A model generated the notes under the pieces. The model was not told the origin of the DNA, did no database searches, and saw only the letters and a program-made list of their open reading frames with translations. 64,000 nt of DNA from Brugia malayi (taxonomy: Eukaryota > Nematoda > Chromadorea > Rhabditida > Onchocercidae): assembly GCF_000002995.4 (NCBI RefSeq), contig NW_025062475.1:14416687-14480686 (forward strand), given 5' to 3'. Position numbers and translations under genes: made by a program. Positions 36,771-51,100 of the stretch are shown piece after piece. Position 1 is the first letter of the stretch, and every line of letters starts with the position of its first letter.

Positions 36771-37248
36771 AGAAAATAGGATAAAAATGGGAGGGCGGAA
36801 AATGAAGAAGCTTTAGCGGAAAAGTTCCATCCTCTTTCATTTTTTTTTTTTTTTTTCTTTTTTTTTCTCAATTTTCTTTCATTCAAAATTCACTTTTAAT
36901 ACTAACACAATTGTCATTTATTTATTTATAATTTTTATTATTTTATATTAAACAAAAATGAAAAAAAAAATTATTTTAATTTTATCAAATGTTATTTTTT
37001 TTTTTTTAATTTTAAAAGTTAAATATTATATACAAATATTATGCTTAATGATTGATAGTAAGTATATATAAATAATTATTGATGATTAGCTGATGTTTAG
37101 TATAATAATTTATTAACTGCTACAAATAACTATTAGCTGATTATATTTTTTATAGAATATTCTAAAAATAAAAAAGAAAAGAAAAAAAAAAAAAGAAAAT
37201 AAACAAACAGTACTGCAAATAATCAATGACGCTTCTGGCTTCAACGCC

Positions 37249-40200
37249 ATGTACCATATCTCATATATTTTCATCGTTTACTATATTATTTACAACAACA
37301 CTACACTTGGTTATATGTAAGTTTTAAAATGATTTTTTTAATTTATATTTTTTAATATTTTAATTTCTGCTTTTTGTGTTTTTTTTTTTTTAAAACAAAG
37401 AAAATGATATGATGAGTTTTAGTTGAAATATATGTAAAATGTTAATTGGTAAATTTAAATTTAAAATAAATTCATCTATACCTATTGTGTAATTAATTAA
37501 TTAATCATATTTGGAATAAATTTTATTTGATCTGATATGTAGTATTTTAATAATATTTGCATCTTTCATTTGTAATAATTATAGATTAGCAAATTTTTAT
37601 AAAAATTTTGATCAATCTTTTTTTCTTTTTTTTTTCCTCTTTAAATCTTTCTTTAAATTAAAAGTTATTGAAAGTTATATTGAAAAATTTTTGATTAATA
37701 TAAGTTTATAAGCAAATTTTTTTGGTTTATTACTGAAATAAACAGAGAGCAAATTTTTTAATTTATAAATAATTTTGTTTCTCTGTAAGAATAAAATATA
37801 TAATATGATTTAAATTCTTGAAATTACTATTGAAATTAAAATTTTTTCATATTATTTTTGGTAAGCAAAAAGCTATGATAATTCGAATCATTTATGCATT
37901 TTTCTTTCAATTTCTTCAAACAGAAAGAAAAAAATTTTTTAATGTTTCGTATAAAATTAAAAATCTAAATGATACTGTAATTTGAGAAAGAAAACTTTTA
38001 ATAAATTCTTATTATTTGTTTACATTTTTATAAAATTTCAATTATGTCATTTAATTGCGTGTTTGCATTAAATATGCTAAAAGCATATCATGCATCCATT
38101 AATTAAACTTTTAAAATCAGTGAAAAAAGATTAACGAAAAAAAAAAAAGAAAAGAAACTTTAATTCATTTTGTTATTATTAGCATATTTTACTATTTCAA
38201 AATTTTAAATTAAATTTTTGAAATATTATTTTATTTTTTATTATTTTAAATTTTTTAAAATATTATTTTTAAAATTTTTATATATAAACATTTTCATTCT
38301 CAATTATTTCCTCTTTTTCCTTTTTCTTTCACTTCCCTTATTGTTTTTTGTTTTTTTTATACTTTAATGAGAGAGAGAAACAAATTTAATTCAAGTATAC
38401 AAGTATTCCGATAACAAATGCCCTTCGTGTCAAATCAAAATGTCAAATCAAACAATGCTTGATTTGATGGTTGCATGACAGAATGACATTTGAAATGCTA
38501 CATTTAACAAAATATAAACAATTGTGATTATGACAACCGTAGCTAACATAACGTTTTGTTATTTAAATTGATAATCCATCAAATAAATATTTATTTTTCT
38601 AATCCTAATCTTTTCTCATTTCCAATTTTATTTTCATTTCTATTCCTTTTTTATTTTTTTATTTTTTTTTACATAAAAATTTTGATAGAAAAGAAAAAAA
38701 AAAAAACAAAAAATAGTAAATAGTAACTTAAATTTGCTGCTATTTAATGAATTGCAGTTATCATTGAGGTATATTTATCATAGCAATAAATCTACTAATT
38801 CATATAAATTTCAATTAATATTTGATTAATTAACATTGTTTAATTATTTTTAAAAATTTTATTAATTCTGTTTTTTCTTTTTTTTTTTGTAAAAATGATA
38901 AAATATATATATATGGAAAAATAATATAAATTATGTAAACTTAAGAAAAAAAACATAAAACGACTGTACTAAATATAATATATAACAAAAAAAATCTTAA
39001 TATATTAGAACTTTTCAAATTTTAATTGAATTTTAATTTTAATTAACTCAATATATTAGAACAAATTTTAATTTTAATTTGAACGTTTGTTTTTGAAATA
39101 GCATTTTAAAAAGTTTCATCAAAATTCATCCGTTTTTCTTTTTTTTTTTTCTGGTTTACGAAAATAGTTTTCTTCTTGATAAATTGTAAATAAAAAAAAA
39201 AGGGTATACTTTTCCACTTTTTTCTCTTTTGAACAACTGCTTGTTGAAAGTTCTGCAATTTTATCACTGTCTATAACAAATGCTTTAAGATAAGTGAGGA
39301 ATAATAAAATTTACAAAAATAATAAATAAATAAATAATTTCAAGCATTTCAACAAAATATTTCAATTATCGCTATTTGATTTATTAAAACTATAAAAAAA
39401 AGTGAAATGATTTGCAGTATTTTCTCTTTTTTTTTTTCTTCTTTTTTAAAAAAATAAAATTGATAATTTTCTTTTCAAAAAAAAAAAATTTGTTATTTGT
39501 TAAAAATTTTAATTTTTTCACAAATATATAATCTAAGAATAAACAAATAAAGTTACACTTTTTGTTTGTTACTGAGAAAAAAGAAAAAGTAGAAAAATAT
39601 GAAATTTTGTAATACAATGGAAAATTTTATTATTATTAAATTTTAATTGAAAAAGAAAATAATCTCTAAAATAAAAAAATGAAATACTTTATAAATGAAA
39701 AATATTTTACAAATGTTTGATACTTCTACTATAAAATTTATTTTTGAAATTTCAATCCAAAAACTAAATTAAAAATTTTTTTCGCTCACCAAACTTTTAT
39801 CTTTCTTTCTTTTTTTTTTGTTTTTTTTTTTTTTTTTTTTTTTTTACTGATAAATGAATGGAATTTTATTTAAAATGAAAAAAAAAAAAAGTTTTAGGAA
39901 ATAATTTAAAGTCAGATTTTATTTCTAAAAAAATTTCAATCATATTTTTTCTTTTCTCTCTTTTTTTTTTATTATTGAAATTTTTAGATTTTAAGCAAAA
40001 ACTGAAACATTTCATTTATTCTCAAAACTTTTCCAACATGCACGCAATGCATTTTCAATTCCCAATGCATTGCATTGTTCTCATTTGCACTTATAATTTA
40101 TTTTAATTTTCAAATATTTTATTTTTTATCAATCTTTTGATAAATAATTATTTTTAAATTAATTTTTGTAAAATACAAAAATTATAGGATTGCTCAAAGA

Positions 40201-43200
40201 AGAGAAAAAATAAATGAATTTTTTTTTATTGGGAAAGATTTTTTTATTTAAAATTTTTTCACCAGAAAAAAATTTTAATAATTAATTGTTTTAATAAAAA
40301 AGTTAAATTGTTATTATTAGTTATGCATAATTTTTCATTTTTTTTTTTTTTTAAAGGCATTTTTAGGCAAAAAACATTGAAATAACATTTATTTATTTTA
40401 TTACTGTAAAAATTAATTTGCATATGTTTGATTATTTTAAAATTTATGAAAATTTTGCGTTCTATTTTGTTTGAATTATACAACTAATTTTAATAATTTT
40501 AAGTTTTTTTTTTTATTAATTGTTCTTTTTTTCTCTGCCATATTTATTGGATTTCTAAAAATGAAAATTAAAAATAAAGCATATTGAAGTGGATAGTTTG
40601 GTTAGCTAAAAAAAAAATTTTCTTTATTATAAATGAATGATGTTATAAAATTAAATTTTTGAAGTGCATTTAAAAGAATTAATAATTCTTAAACTATTAT
40701 ATTCTTTTTAATTTACCTTTTTAGTTTTAATTCGATTAAAACAGAATTATTACCAAAATTTAAACTTTCATTCATTTCAAAAAAAAATTGTTTTTTTTTT
40801 TTTTATATTTTTCCCCTCTATAACAAAGAATTTGATGTTAAAAATTAATTTTAAATCACTAAAATTGAAATTGCAAATTTAAAAACTTTAAAAAATTTTT
40901 TTTTTGAAAATTATTTACAATCACATAAAAATTATTAATTGTCTGATAATAAATTAAAGAACTAAAATTCTTTTTTTTTTTTTTTTTTTTTTTTTAATGT
41001 ATCTTTTTATTTTAAAAAATTTTTTTTGTATATATATTTTTTTTTTAATATAAAATAATGCTAAATTTCATGAAAGAAAGAAGAAAAAAATTTAGATTTA
41101 TCAAAGAATTTAATAATTATTTAAATGATATAGAAATGAAGTAAATTTATATTTACAGAGGTTATCCGAGTGGTACAACTTTCAATACAACAGCAATTTC
41201 TGATATTTTAAATCGACTTGTTGATAAATCAACTTATGATAAAAGATTAAGGCCTAAATATGGCGCTGAACCAGTTGACGTAGGTATAACTATACACGTA
41301 TCAAGTATCAGTGCTGTATCTGAGGTTGATATGGTATGTCAATTTTGAATTTCTTTGCAAAAAGAAAAGAATTTTTTAAATCAAAAATATTTTTCTTTTA
41401 TTACAATTCATCTTTTTCCTTATTTTATTTTTATCGTATTTATATTTTCTAATTAATTATTTATCTTTTTTTTTTTTTGCTACTTTTAATCATTTTATTT
41501 TTTTTATTATTATTTTTGTATAAATAATTATATTAAGTAAGAAAAATAACTTTAACATACATATATGAATTATATATTAGATAATTATTAAATTTTGTTT
41601 GCTTTATTTTTGATAAAAATTTTTTCCTATTATTATATAATGTGCAGCAGCAAATAGATAAAACGAATGTGCTAATAAAATAATTCAAATTTAGAAATAG
41701 GCTTTAATAAAAATTAGAATTAATGGCAAAAAAAAAAAAGATAAATTTCTTAATTTATTGAATTTTGCATTTCGAAAAATTTCCATTTCGTAAGAATTTT
41801 CCCTTTTTTCATTTTTAACTTTTTTTTTTCTTTCTTGAAATAATTGATAGTTTGATAAAGTTTTGCTTATTCTATAATGATTATAATAAATGAAATTCTC
41901 GATCAAATTTTAATGTTATATCACACTTTTTGAAAATGTCATATTTTTTTTTTTTTGAATCCAACTGCTTTTAAAAATTATATTGTAAAAGTGTAAATGA
42001 TATTTTAAAAGTATATGAATTATTTTATAATTTACCTAAGGCTGAAATTTTAACTTTTCTTTTTTTTTTTTTTTTAAAAAAAAGCCTTATTAGCCTTTTA
42101 TTTTAAAACTTTAAATTGCTATATTTTATTATTCGTTCAAATTTATTCTACAAACTTGCTAATAATTTGCAGAATCGATATTGTGAATGAAATACTTTAC
42201 ACCATATATAATAATAATTATAATACATTATGTAGCCTAGTGATGCATTCAATTGATGTTAGTTTAATTTGGCTCTTAACAACAACAGCTATACTGGCCA
42301 AGCAATATTATCATTAATTTATTGTCTCCTGGGAACTGTATAGCTTTAACAAAAAGTGATTTTGTTAGATGCGCAAATAATGACTTATCAACAAGTAAAG
42401 AAGGATTAAATTTTAAAGTTGTTTATGCAAAAATTCAATTTTTTGAATTAAATAATTTCAAAATTTGTTTTCTTTTCTTTTCTACTTCATTATTATTATA
42501 CAAGAATTTAGCAAGTATAAAATATAAATGAAAAAAAAAAATGTGAAATTAGTAAAATAATTTCTCGTAAATGATAGTACCCTTTTTTTTTTTTTTGAAA
42601 GGTCTTTTAATACATCAAAAAAAAATTTCTTTTTTTTTTTTTCATTTCTGATATATTTATAATATAGTATAATTTTTGTTAACTTTTAACAATTGTAATT
42701 TTACATATTCATATAATCAATATAATTTATCAATAATTTTAGTCCAAAAAAAGACGCATTTTTATTTAAATATGTTAGCTGATTTATACAATTAAAAGTT
42801 GTATCAAATGTAGTGATAAGAAATTGTTGTAAGATAGATTACTCTAAAATGTTAATTTTAAAAGGAAAAATGAAAGGAAATTTTGTTTATAATCAGAAAA
42901 GATGAATTTTCTCTTATTGTCAAATATTAACAATGAGTTCTTTCCTTATTTTTCGAAAGAACTCATTTATTTATTTATTTATTTATTTATTCTTTCCTAC
43001 TTGTTTATCTTTCCATGCTAAATTGCTTCCCTAATTTTACTACTGCAAATTATTGAGTAACGCAAATTCATCATATAAGCTTAATTTTAAAAAATAGTAA
43101 TAAAACGCAAACGAATTAAATTAATTAATGTTTAATGTCAAATATCATTAGCAAAATATTGCAAATAGAATTATAATTTAAAATCAAAATGAAATTTTTG

Positions 43201-45119
43201 TGTGTGAAATTATTCATAAATTTTATCAAAATATAGCAGAAATAAAAAACAAAAAAAGCACTATCATTTCTTTTTTATCATCAATCAAATATATAATATT
43301 ATAAGCAATAAAAGTCTTAAATAAACATTACTGTGTAATCATTACTGATATGAAATGTTTTCCTAAGCTTTTTTTTTTTCCTTTTTTTTCTTAAATCATT
43401 ACTAACACAGAATACTTCCTTGATTTTTTTTTTTTTTTGTTTGGTAAACTTATCCTTTTTTTTAATTTTATGATATTTTGTTACTTCTTTTCTCTTTTAT
43501 CTTTTTTTTTCTCTTTTTTTAAACAAAAATTTAGCTGACGACATTTTAAAAAATAAATTTAAGTACTTTCTATAAACTTGTCAATTTGATGTTTTTTGTT
43601 TTTTTGCCGTTTGACAAATAATTTTGAGATAAAATAAATGAAAATACATTACAAAATGAATGAATGATGTGTTGTAGATAAAACTGAAATTATTTTTATA
43701 CCGTATAACCAGCTAATAATGAATTGTACTATTACAGTAAGCTACCGTAATCTTTTCTATCTCCTTTGAAAAGATGAATGAATGAAATTGAAAAAAGTAG
43801 TTTATAAAATTAGATTTGATTAAAATAAAAAAAAATAAAAGAAACAGCGCAAAATTACATATGAAATACAATAAAATAGTAATTTTTGAATTAGTTGAAG
43901 GTAACATTGTTACTTAAAAACGACCAAAAAACAAGAAATAACTCAAATAATTATATATTAAAGTAATATGTTGCACATTCATTGAAATTTTATAAAATGC
44001 ATTATCATTCTATAAGAGTTTGAAAATATTATTTATAATGAATTTCTTTGAAAAAGCTTTATTTTTCCAACTTTCATAGAATATTTCATTTGTTTAAGAA
44101 AATAATTTATAATAAATTTTTCTAATGTAATTTTTTTATGCAGTATTTTTATTTGAAAAAAAATATATAATTTATTAGAAATTTTTCACGAAATTTTTTT
44201 TTTTTTTTGTTTTGTTTTAACTTTTATAATCATTTTAATATATCATATAGCCATTATTACTATCGATTATAATGTGAATAAATTTTGAGAAGCATTTGAT
44301 GAAATTATCCAATATTAGCAAAGAACTAATTAACGAACTGCCATCATTAAATCGTTTGAAGAGGAAAATTGCATTGTTGTGAATTGATAAGTGTGAAAGG
44401 GAAGGCATACAAATTAGTATATGCATGAAAAAAATATTGAAATCTCTGAAAAAAAAAATTTATATCAGGAAGCCATCCGAAATAATTTAATAGGAATTGT
44501 CGACTGAAAAAAAAGAAAAAAATTAGTATCTAAAAAAATTTTTTTTAAAAAAAAAAAATTATGCAAAAATAAATGCGTAATAAAATAATCATTTAAAATT
44601 ATAATCATTGTATTGTTATTTATTGCAACAAATTCAATTTTATTATTGCAAAAGTTTAAAATTCAACAATTTTCTTTATTTCTCTCTTCTGTTTCAAGAA
44701 ATAAATACGCAAATTTTGCTCAAATTGAATAATTGGTTCTTTCAGAAAAAAAAAAAAAAAAAACTTTTGTTTGAAAAATTTTTGAAATTTTAGGACTTTA
44801 CACTTGATTTTTATTTACGGCAAACATGGCAAGATCCACGTTTAGCATTTGGTGATATGTATTATGGCTATCAAAAAGGGAAAATTGAATCTTTGACAGT
44901 AAGTTTAGTTGACTTATTCCAATTAAATTCATATATTCAATTCATTTTAATTTAATTCAATCTTTTATTTCATGGATAAGTGATAAACATAACTGAGGAG
45001 GACAGAGGTTTTGAAAATGGTGGGAATGGCTTTATTCTGGATTTAACTTCAAAAATTTTTTTTATCTGTTCTTTCAGCGATGGTTTTAAACTTTTCTAAG
45101 CTCTTATCTTTTTTCGTTT

Positions 45120-45154
<35 letters not shown>

Positions 45155-48100
45155 CAATATACCAACAAATTGATTAGCTTTTAAAAAAGAAAAATGCTGA
45201 AACGAAACAACTTTTTTTTTGATGATGAGAAATATATGTTCACTATGGTGTAGTTTTGCTCAAAAAAAACTTCCCTTTTTTTTTTTTTTTCCTGAAAAGT
45301 GGGACAAACGAACTTTGAATTGAAGATGGCGAAATTTTTAAAATGCTTCAATTTCTCTCTTCATTTTTGCAAAAATGAAACGAACTTATTTCCTCTGATT
45401 TGAAAAATGCTTCAACTTTGTTTGTAATGCGCATTTGTGACAAAATAAATTTTCAATTAGTAAATAAGGAAATAATCAAAGGAATGCAAACAATATTACA
45501 TTTTTTAAAATAATGTTAATGTCATAAAAAAAAAAAGTGAAAAAAGAAATTTAATAATTGTTTTTATTTTTTAAACTAAAAAAAAAAAAGAAAAACAAAA
45601 CAAAACAAAATAAGACAAATACTAGAAGCGATACTATCTTGAAGTAAACATTATCAGCCTGAAATTGATATTATCGTTTGCCATTTTAGGTTGGTGTAGA
45701 TTATTTGGAGAAACTTTGGAAACCGGATACATTTTTTCCGAATGAAAAGAAATCATTCTTTCATACTGCAACAACCCATAATTCCTTTTTAAGAATCGAT
45801 CCGGATGGTACCGTTTTTACTTCCCAAAGGTTCTATCATATTCATTATAATTATTTGCTTTTCTTGCAATACTTCTCAAACATTCGATTTTTTTTTTTAA
45901 GTTTATTAATTTATACTTTGTTCCTTCCTTTTTTTTTTTCTCTTATTTACAAGTTCTTATTACAATTATTATCATTATCGTCAAATCAATAGCACTAATT
46001 AATTATCAACACTGCAATCAGCATCATTATCAGTATTTTAGGAAAAGATTGCCAATAACGATATCCTGTTTTTTTCTTTTCTTAATTTGAAAAAGTAAAA
46101 CCGGGAAAAGATAAATCAATAATCCACATATTCATATTAAATTAATCAATCAATCAATCGATTTCCTAATAATATTCAATAATGATTTGTTTGACTATTT
46201 TATCTTTTCACTTTTCTGCCCTCTTTTGCTCTATTTTTTCTCCTCTTATTTCTAACATTATTTGCTTGAGAAATAATCGTCTAACGAAGTTAATTTAATT
46301 CATCAGAACGTGTCTAAAAAAAAAAAAAAAAAATGAAAAAAGTGAAAAGGAAAATGAAAAAATGCATGTAAATATTGAAGTGAACTTATATTTTCTGAGG
46401 TATCTTTTATTATTATCATCAATCATTCATTATCAGTGTTATCAGTGTATCTCATCATATCACATCAAACATCAAAACAAAATATTCACACCAAAATTAG
46501 CAATAATTCTCTCTTCTTCTCCACTTTTTTTTTTTTCTTTCAAGCATTCCATTCATCTCAAATTTTCATTAATAATCTTATCAGTTGCTGATATCAAAAG
46601 GAGCAGCAATAGTATGTAATTAGTAAAGGGAAGAGAATTGGATGCTATTGATTAGTTAAGAGGGAGCATTTTATGGTAGAATATGAAAGGATTGGGATAG
46701 GATAGAACAGATTAGATAGGATAGGTAGATGGATGGATAGATGGAACAGAATAGGATAGATAGAATAGAGTAGGATAGGATAGGATAGGATAAACTGAGA
46801 TAGAATAGAGTAGGATAGGATAGAGTAGGATAGGATAGGATAGGATAAACTGAGATAGAATAGAATAGGATAGATAGAATAGAGTAGGATAGGATAAACT
46901 GAGATAGAATAGAAAGAATAGGATAGATAGAATAGAGTAGGATAGGATAAACTGAGATAGAATAGAATAGGATAGATAGAATAGAGTAGGATAGGATAAA
47001 CTGAGATAGAACAGAATAGGATAGATAGAATAGAGTAGGATAGGATAGGATAGGATAAACTGAGATAGAATAGAATAGGATAGGATAGAGTAGGATAGGA
47101 TAGGATAGGATAAACTGAGATAGAACAGAATAGGATAGATAGAATAGAGTAGGATAGGATAGGATAAACTGAGATAGAATAGAGTAGGGTAGGATAGGAT
47201 AAACTGAGATAGACTGGAGGAATAGGATAGGGTTGGATAGAATAGAATAAGGTGGAACAGGAAAGGGTATGACAGATATGAGTGAACAGTATAGAATAGA
47301 ATAAAATTGGATAGGATTAGGTAGGAAAGGATGGAATAAGATGATAGAGGTGGATAGAATATAGAGAGATGGAATAAGATTTTAAAGTGAGAAAAATTGA
47401 TGTTCAAAGAAAGAACGTATGAAAAATTTTTTTTTCCTTTTTTTTTGTTTGACAGTTTATATAAGAAAGGATTGAATGAATGAATAAAAGGATGATGAAT
47501 GAGGCTAGGAAACATTGGACAGATGAATGAGAGACATTAAGGCTTAAAGGAGGAAATTTGAAATTTTTGATAAGCTAAACGCAAATGGAAGAAGTCTGAG
47601 GAAAAGATGGATAAACCATTTAGTTTAGTTAGTGTCATCATTTCTCATTTTGTGGAAACAAAATGAAGGAGGGAAAGAAAAGAGTAGGATTTTGTTCAGA
47701 AAAAAAAAAAAGTGGATTAGTGCTTACATATTGCTTAAATTTTGATAAATAATTGAAATTCCTCTTTGATCCCTTTTAATCTAAACCAAATTTGTGTTTG
47801 GTTTAAAATTTGGTGCGCAAAAATGTTGTTTATGCATATTGCGCAATAACAATGCGTCATTCCCTTTTTCAGCTTTCAACAATTATGCTAAAACTAAACT
47901 CAACAATAATCATTCATGTGAATGATTACTACTTTAAAGATTACAAATTATTTTGCCATTATTTGACTAAAACAATTTGCATTAATTTACATAACGAAAA
48001 ATTTCTTTTTTGACTTTCTAAATAATAATTAATTTAATATTTCAAAATAGAGATAAATCTAATACAACTATATACCATTATACAATGCAAATGTTTCCAA

Positions 48101-51100
48101 TAAATTTAGTGAGAGACTATATTGATTATTATGATCTAAGATTACTTTTATGAGAAAAAACGAAAAAGAAAAAAAAAGTATTTATCATCTTATCAGTTGA
48201 TACTGCTAAAAATAATCAATCCTTCTATGATATCCTATGCACCCATATGCAAATGATAACAGTGAAAATTTTTTCTAAATTTAAATTTTTGATAATTGCA
48301 TAAATTAAAATGGAATTTTCAAATAAAACGACAAAAATGGACATCAAAAAGAAAAAAACGGAATGAATGTATCAATAATGATTTGATAGCATTGTCAAAA
48401 AGTTAATTTCAATAAAACTTGGTCTCATTTTCATTCAGATTAACGGTGACAGCAACATGTCCCATGAAACTACAACTTTTCCCGATGGATTCACAGAAAT
48501 GCAAACTTGAAATCGAAAGTTGTAAGATTCCTTTCTTTTTTCTCTAAATTGCTAAAAAAAAAAAAAAAAAAAATTAACTCACATTACTTTTGCATTATTT
48601 TTTCCAAGATGACCAAAGAATTTTCAGCTTTATTCATTTTGCTGAAAATTTATAAAATTTCAAACTTTGTTGTAATTTAATATTATTAATGATCAAGAAG
48701 AAAAAAAAATTCTTTCTTTTGAATCTAAAACAAAGTCTTAAATTGAGCACAGAAATGAAACTATCCTTCTTGCATCATAATTCAACTTATTCTTCAGTTT
48801 GAAAAATTATTTATAAATTAAATTTGTATTGTATGTTTATTACCAGATTTACTACAAGGTGCACCAGTGTCTTCTCTCAAATGTATTGTTTTAAATTTTG
48901 AATTGTATTATTATTTTTAAGTTGTAGAAAATTTTCAATTATGAAATTGCATTGTTTTTCATTTCCTTCTTTGACATATTTTTTATTAATTTAGTTTTAC
49001 TTATCAATCAATGGAAGAAAAATATGATGAAAGATAAAATTCATTTTAGACAATTTTATGCTTATTTAAAATTAAATTATATACAATTGGTGAATATCTG
49101 ATAGTAGCATTATATAAATTTATTTGAAACAAAATTCCATAATGTTAGTAAATGCATTTGCTATTCATTAATAAGTATTTAAATTGCTTGAAATATTTGA
49201 TCAATTCAATATCCTAAATTGTTATTATTATTTTATTGTTTATTGTCAACAATTGATAATTATGATAATTGGGAATGTGTCACTATTGAATGCTATTTAG
49301 TGTGCTTAAGAAAAATTATGATTATACGATAATGGTTTATGATAGACATGTTGTTATCAAGTTTCAAGTAAGTTTAATTTTTTTCATAAAATCTATTTTA
49401 AGACATGGCGCAAAATTTGAATGTTTAAGGTAAGCTTTAATTAATTTATCTACCACTAATTGCTTCGCAGTTAATGAATGTATTGACCTGATAAAGTAAC
49501 TCCAAATCATTTCTGATTTTAGAAAATCTTTTTCCAACATTCAATTTAAATAATTACATTCTTTAATTTTCATCACTTCATCAAACAGTCAAATTGAAGA
49601 TGGAAGCTAAAAAATTTTTTAACTTTAATTTTAAAAAAAAAAAAAAAAAAAAAGATATCATAATGCTAATTGAGTAATTTAGAATTGAAATAATAATTAA
49701 CAAATTTTGAAATGTGATCAAATTTCATAACCTATTAGCTATCATTTTTCTTTCCTTTTTGTTTTTCTGTTTTCAATTTTCGTTTTACTACTTTATTCTT
49801 TGTAATTTAATATATTTATCCATACGAATAACAAACGCTTTCCAAAAAAAATAAATAAATAAAAAAAGATGAAAAATTGTAATTTTAGGGAAAAAGTTCG
49901 AATTTGTTAAAAACATCATACATATCATAGTAATACATTAGTGATATTATTATTATTATTAATTATTATAATTATTCGTATGCTTAAACATAGCAATTTT
50001 ATTATTATTCTGATGCTTAACCTTAAATAACTTTGTTCATTTTTTTGTAATTTTTAACTAATAGTAATCAATCAGTTCATATTACATTATTTGATTTAAG
50101 TTAATTTGTTTCATTTCATATTGAGTAAAAAAGTATGTTTGAATGATTTTATATTCTCTGATTATAGCAATCAATCGATTACTAATAGAATTATTAACTT
50201 AATAATCACTATTTTCTGGCATTATTATAGGATAAGTATTTCAGGACAGGGTCATCCGATTTTTGTAGTGAATAATAACAAATGACCGTATCCCGAAAAT
50301 ACTTATCAATGATTTGATTGATAATTGCAACAACTTATTCATTAAATATTTTTATTTATTGCTCGTTTTCTTTTTCTTAAAAAAGCTTTGAAAGTTTGAA
50401 ATATTACAACAAAAAAAAATAAAATAAAAAAATTTGAGTTTTTTCCTAAAGTTAACAATTGATTGTCAGAGTAATTTGTCAAAAAAAAAAAAAAAAAAAA
50501 TGAAATTATATTAGATTTATTGAAATTTATAATTAGAAACATATTTTTATAAAAAAAATTGAATAATAATAAAAATAATATTTGGTATTTTTTTTCTATC
50601 TTTCAACATATCACTTGAAGTATTTTAAACTAATCAAAGCAACATTTATTGCTTTTTCAATTCCCAAATTACTAATTTAAATTCTCATAGCACTGTTTTT
50701 TTTTTTTTCTTCCTTATTCAAAATAATAAATTTAAATTTATTGCTTAATTTAATAATTCTTTTTAACATTGCTTCCATCATTTTATGCTTATATTTTAAT
50801 GTTTATGTTTGTATTTATGTTTTTGATTTATGTTATGTTTATGCTAATTATTACTGATATTGCTACTTACTGCTGCACACATTTATATATGACACTGGTG
50901 CACATCATTTTTCAATTTTTGTTGCATTTAATTTCAAAAAAAAAAAAAAAAAAGGACTTCGAGAAAATATTAAAAAAAAAAGACTTCGAGAAAATATTTT
51001 AAAGACTTTTAAAATACAAAAATTTCCTTACATATTATGGTTTTTCGTTTTCAGATGGTTATACAACGGCTGATATAGCTTTATTCTGGGGCAAAGATCG

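Larger units (their letters stand above)
33248..37248. other. Intergenic region between transporter and unc-49
   Basis: No gene recognised. It contains a GA run (33970-34000), a 10-bp inverted repeat at 35005-35033, the 62-bp minisatellite (35427-35797), an ACT-rich run (36160-36215), a CT run (36328-36355) and a GGA polypurine tract (36661-36770). The last ~600 bp should include the unc-49 promoter, but no element is recognisable. Confidence 0.5.

Noticed and set aside
36652..36886. Two overlapping minus-strand frames rich in Ser and Leu
   Set aside because: Both are translations of the GGA polypurine tract.
37226..37316. Alternative unc-49 start at 37226 in another frame
   Set aside because: It needs the second, less canonical acceptor (CAGAG) to keep frame, whereas the ATG at 37249 uses the standard TTTACAG. 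Not excluded.
42322..42531. 69-codon frame in unc-49 intron 2 with less AT-rich DNA
   Set aside because: Starts at a non-ATG codon context and lacks usable splice sites in phase with the neighbouring receptor exons.
46712..47515. Minus-strand open frame of 267 codons
   Set aside because: It is the translation of the GATAG/TAGGA minisatellite and gives only a Ser/Tyr/Leu/Ile repeat; the array lies in an unc-49 intron.
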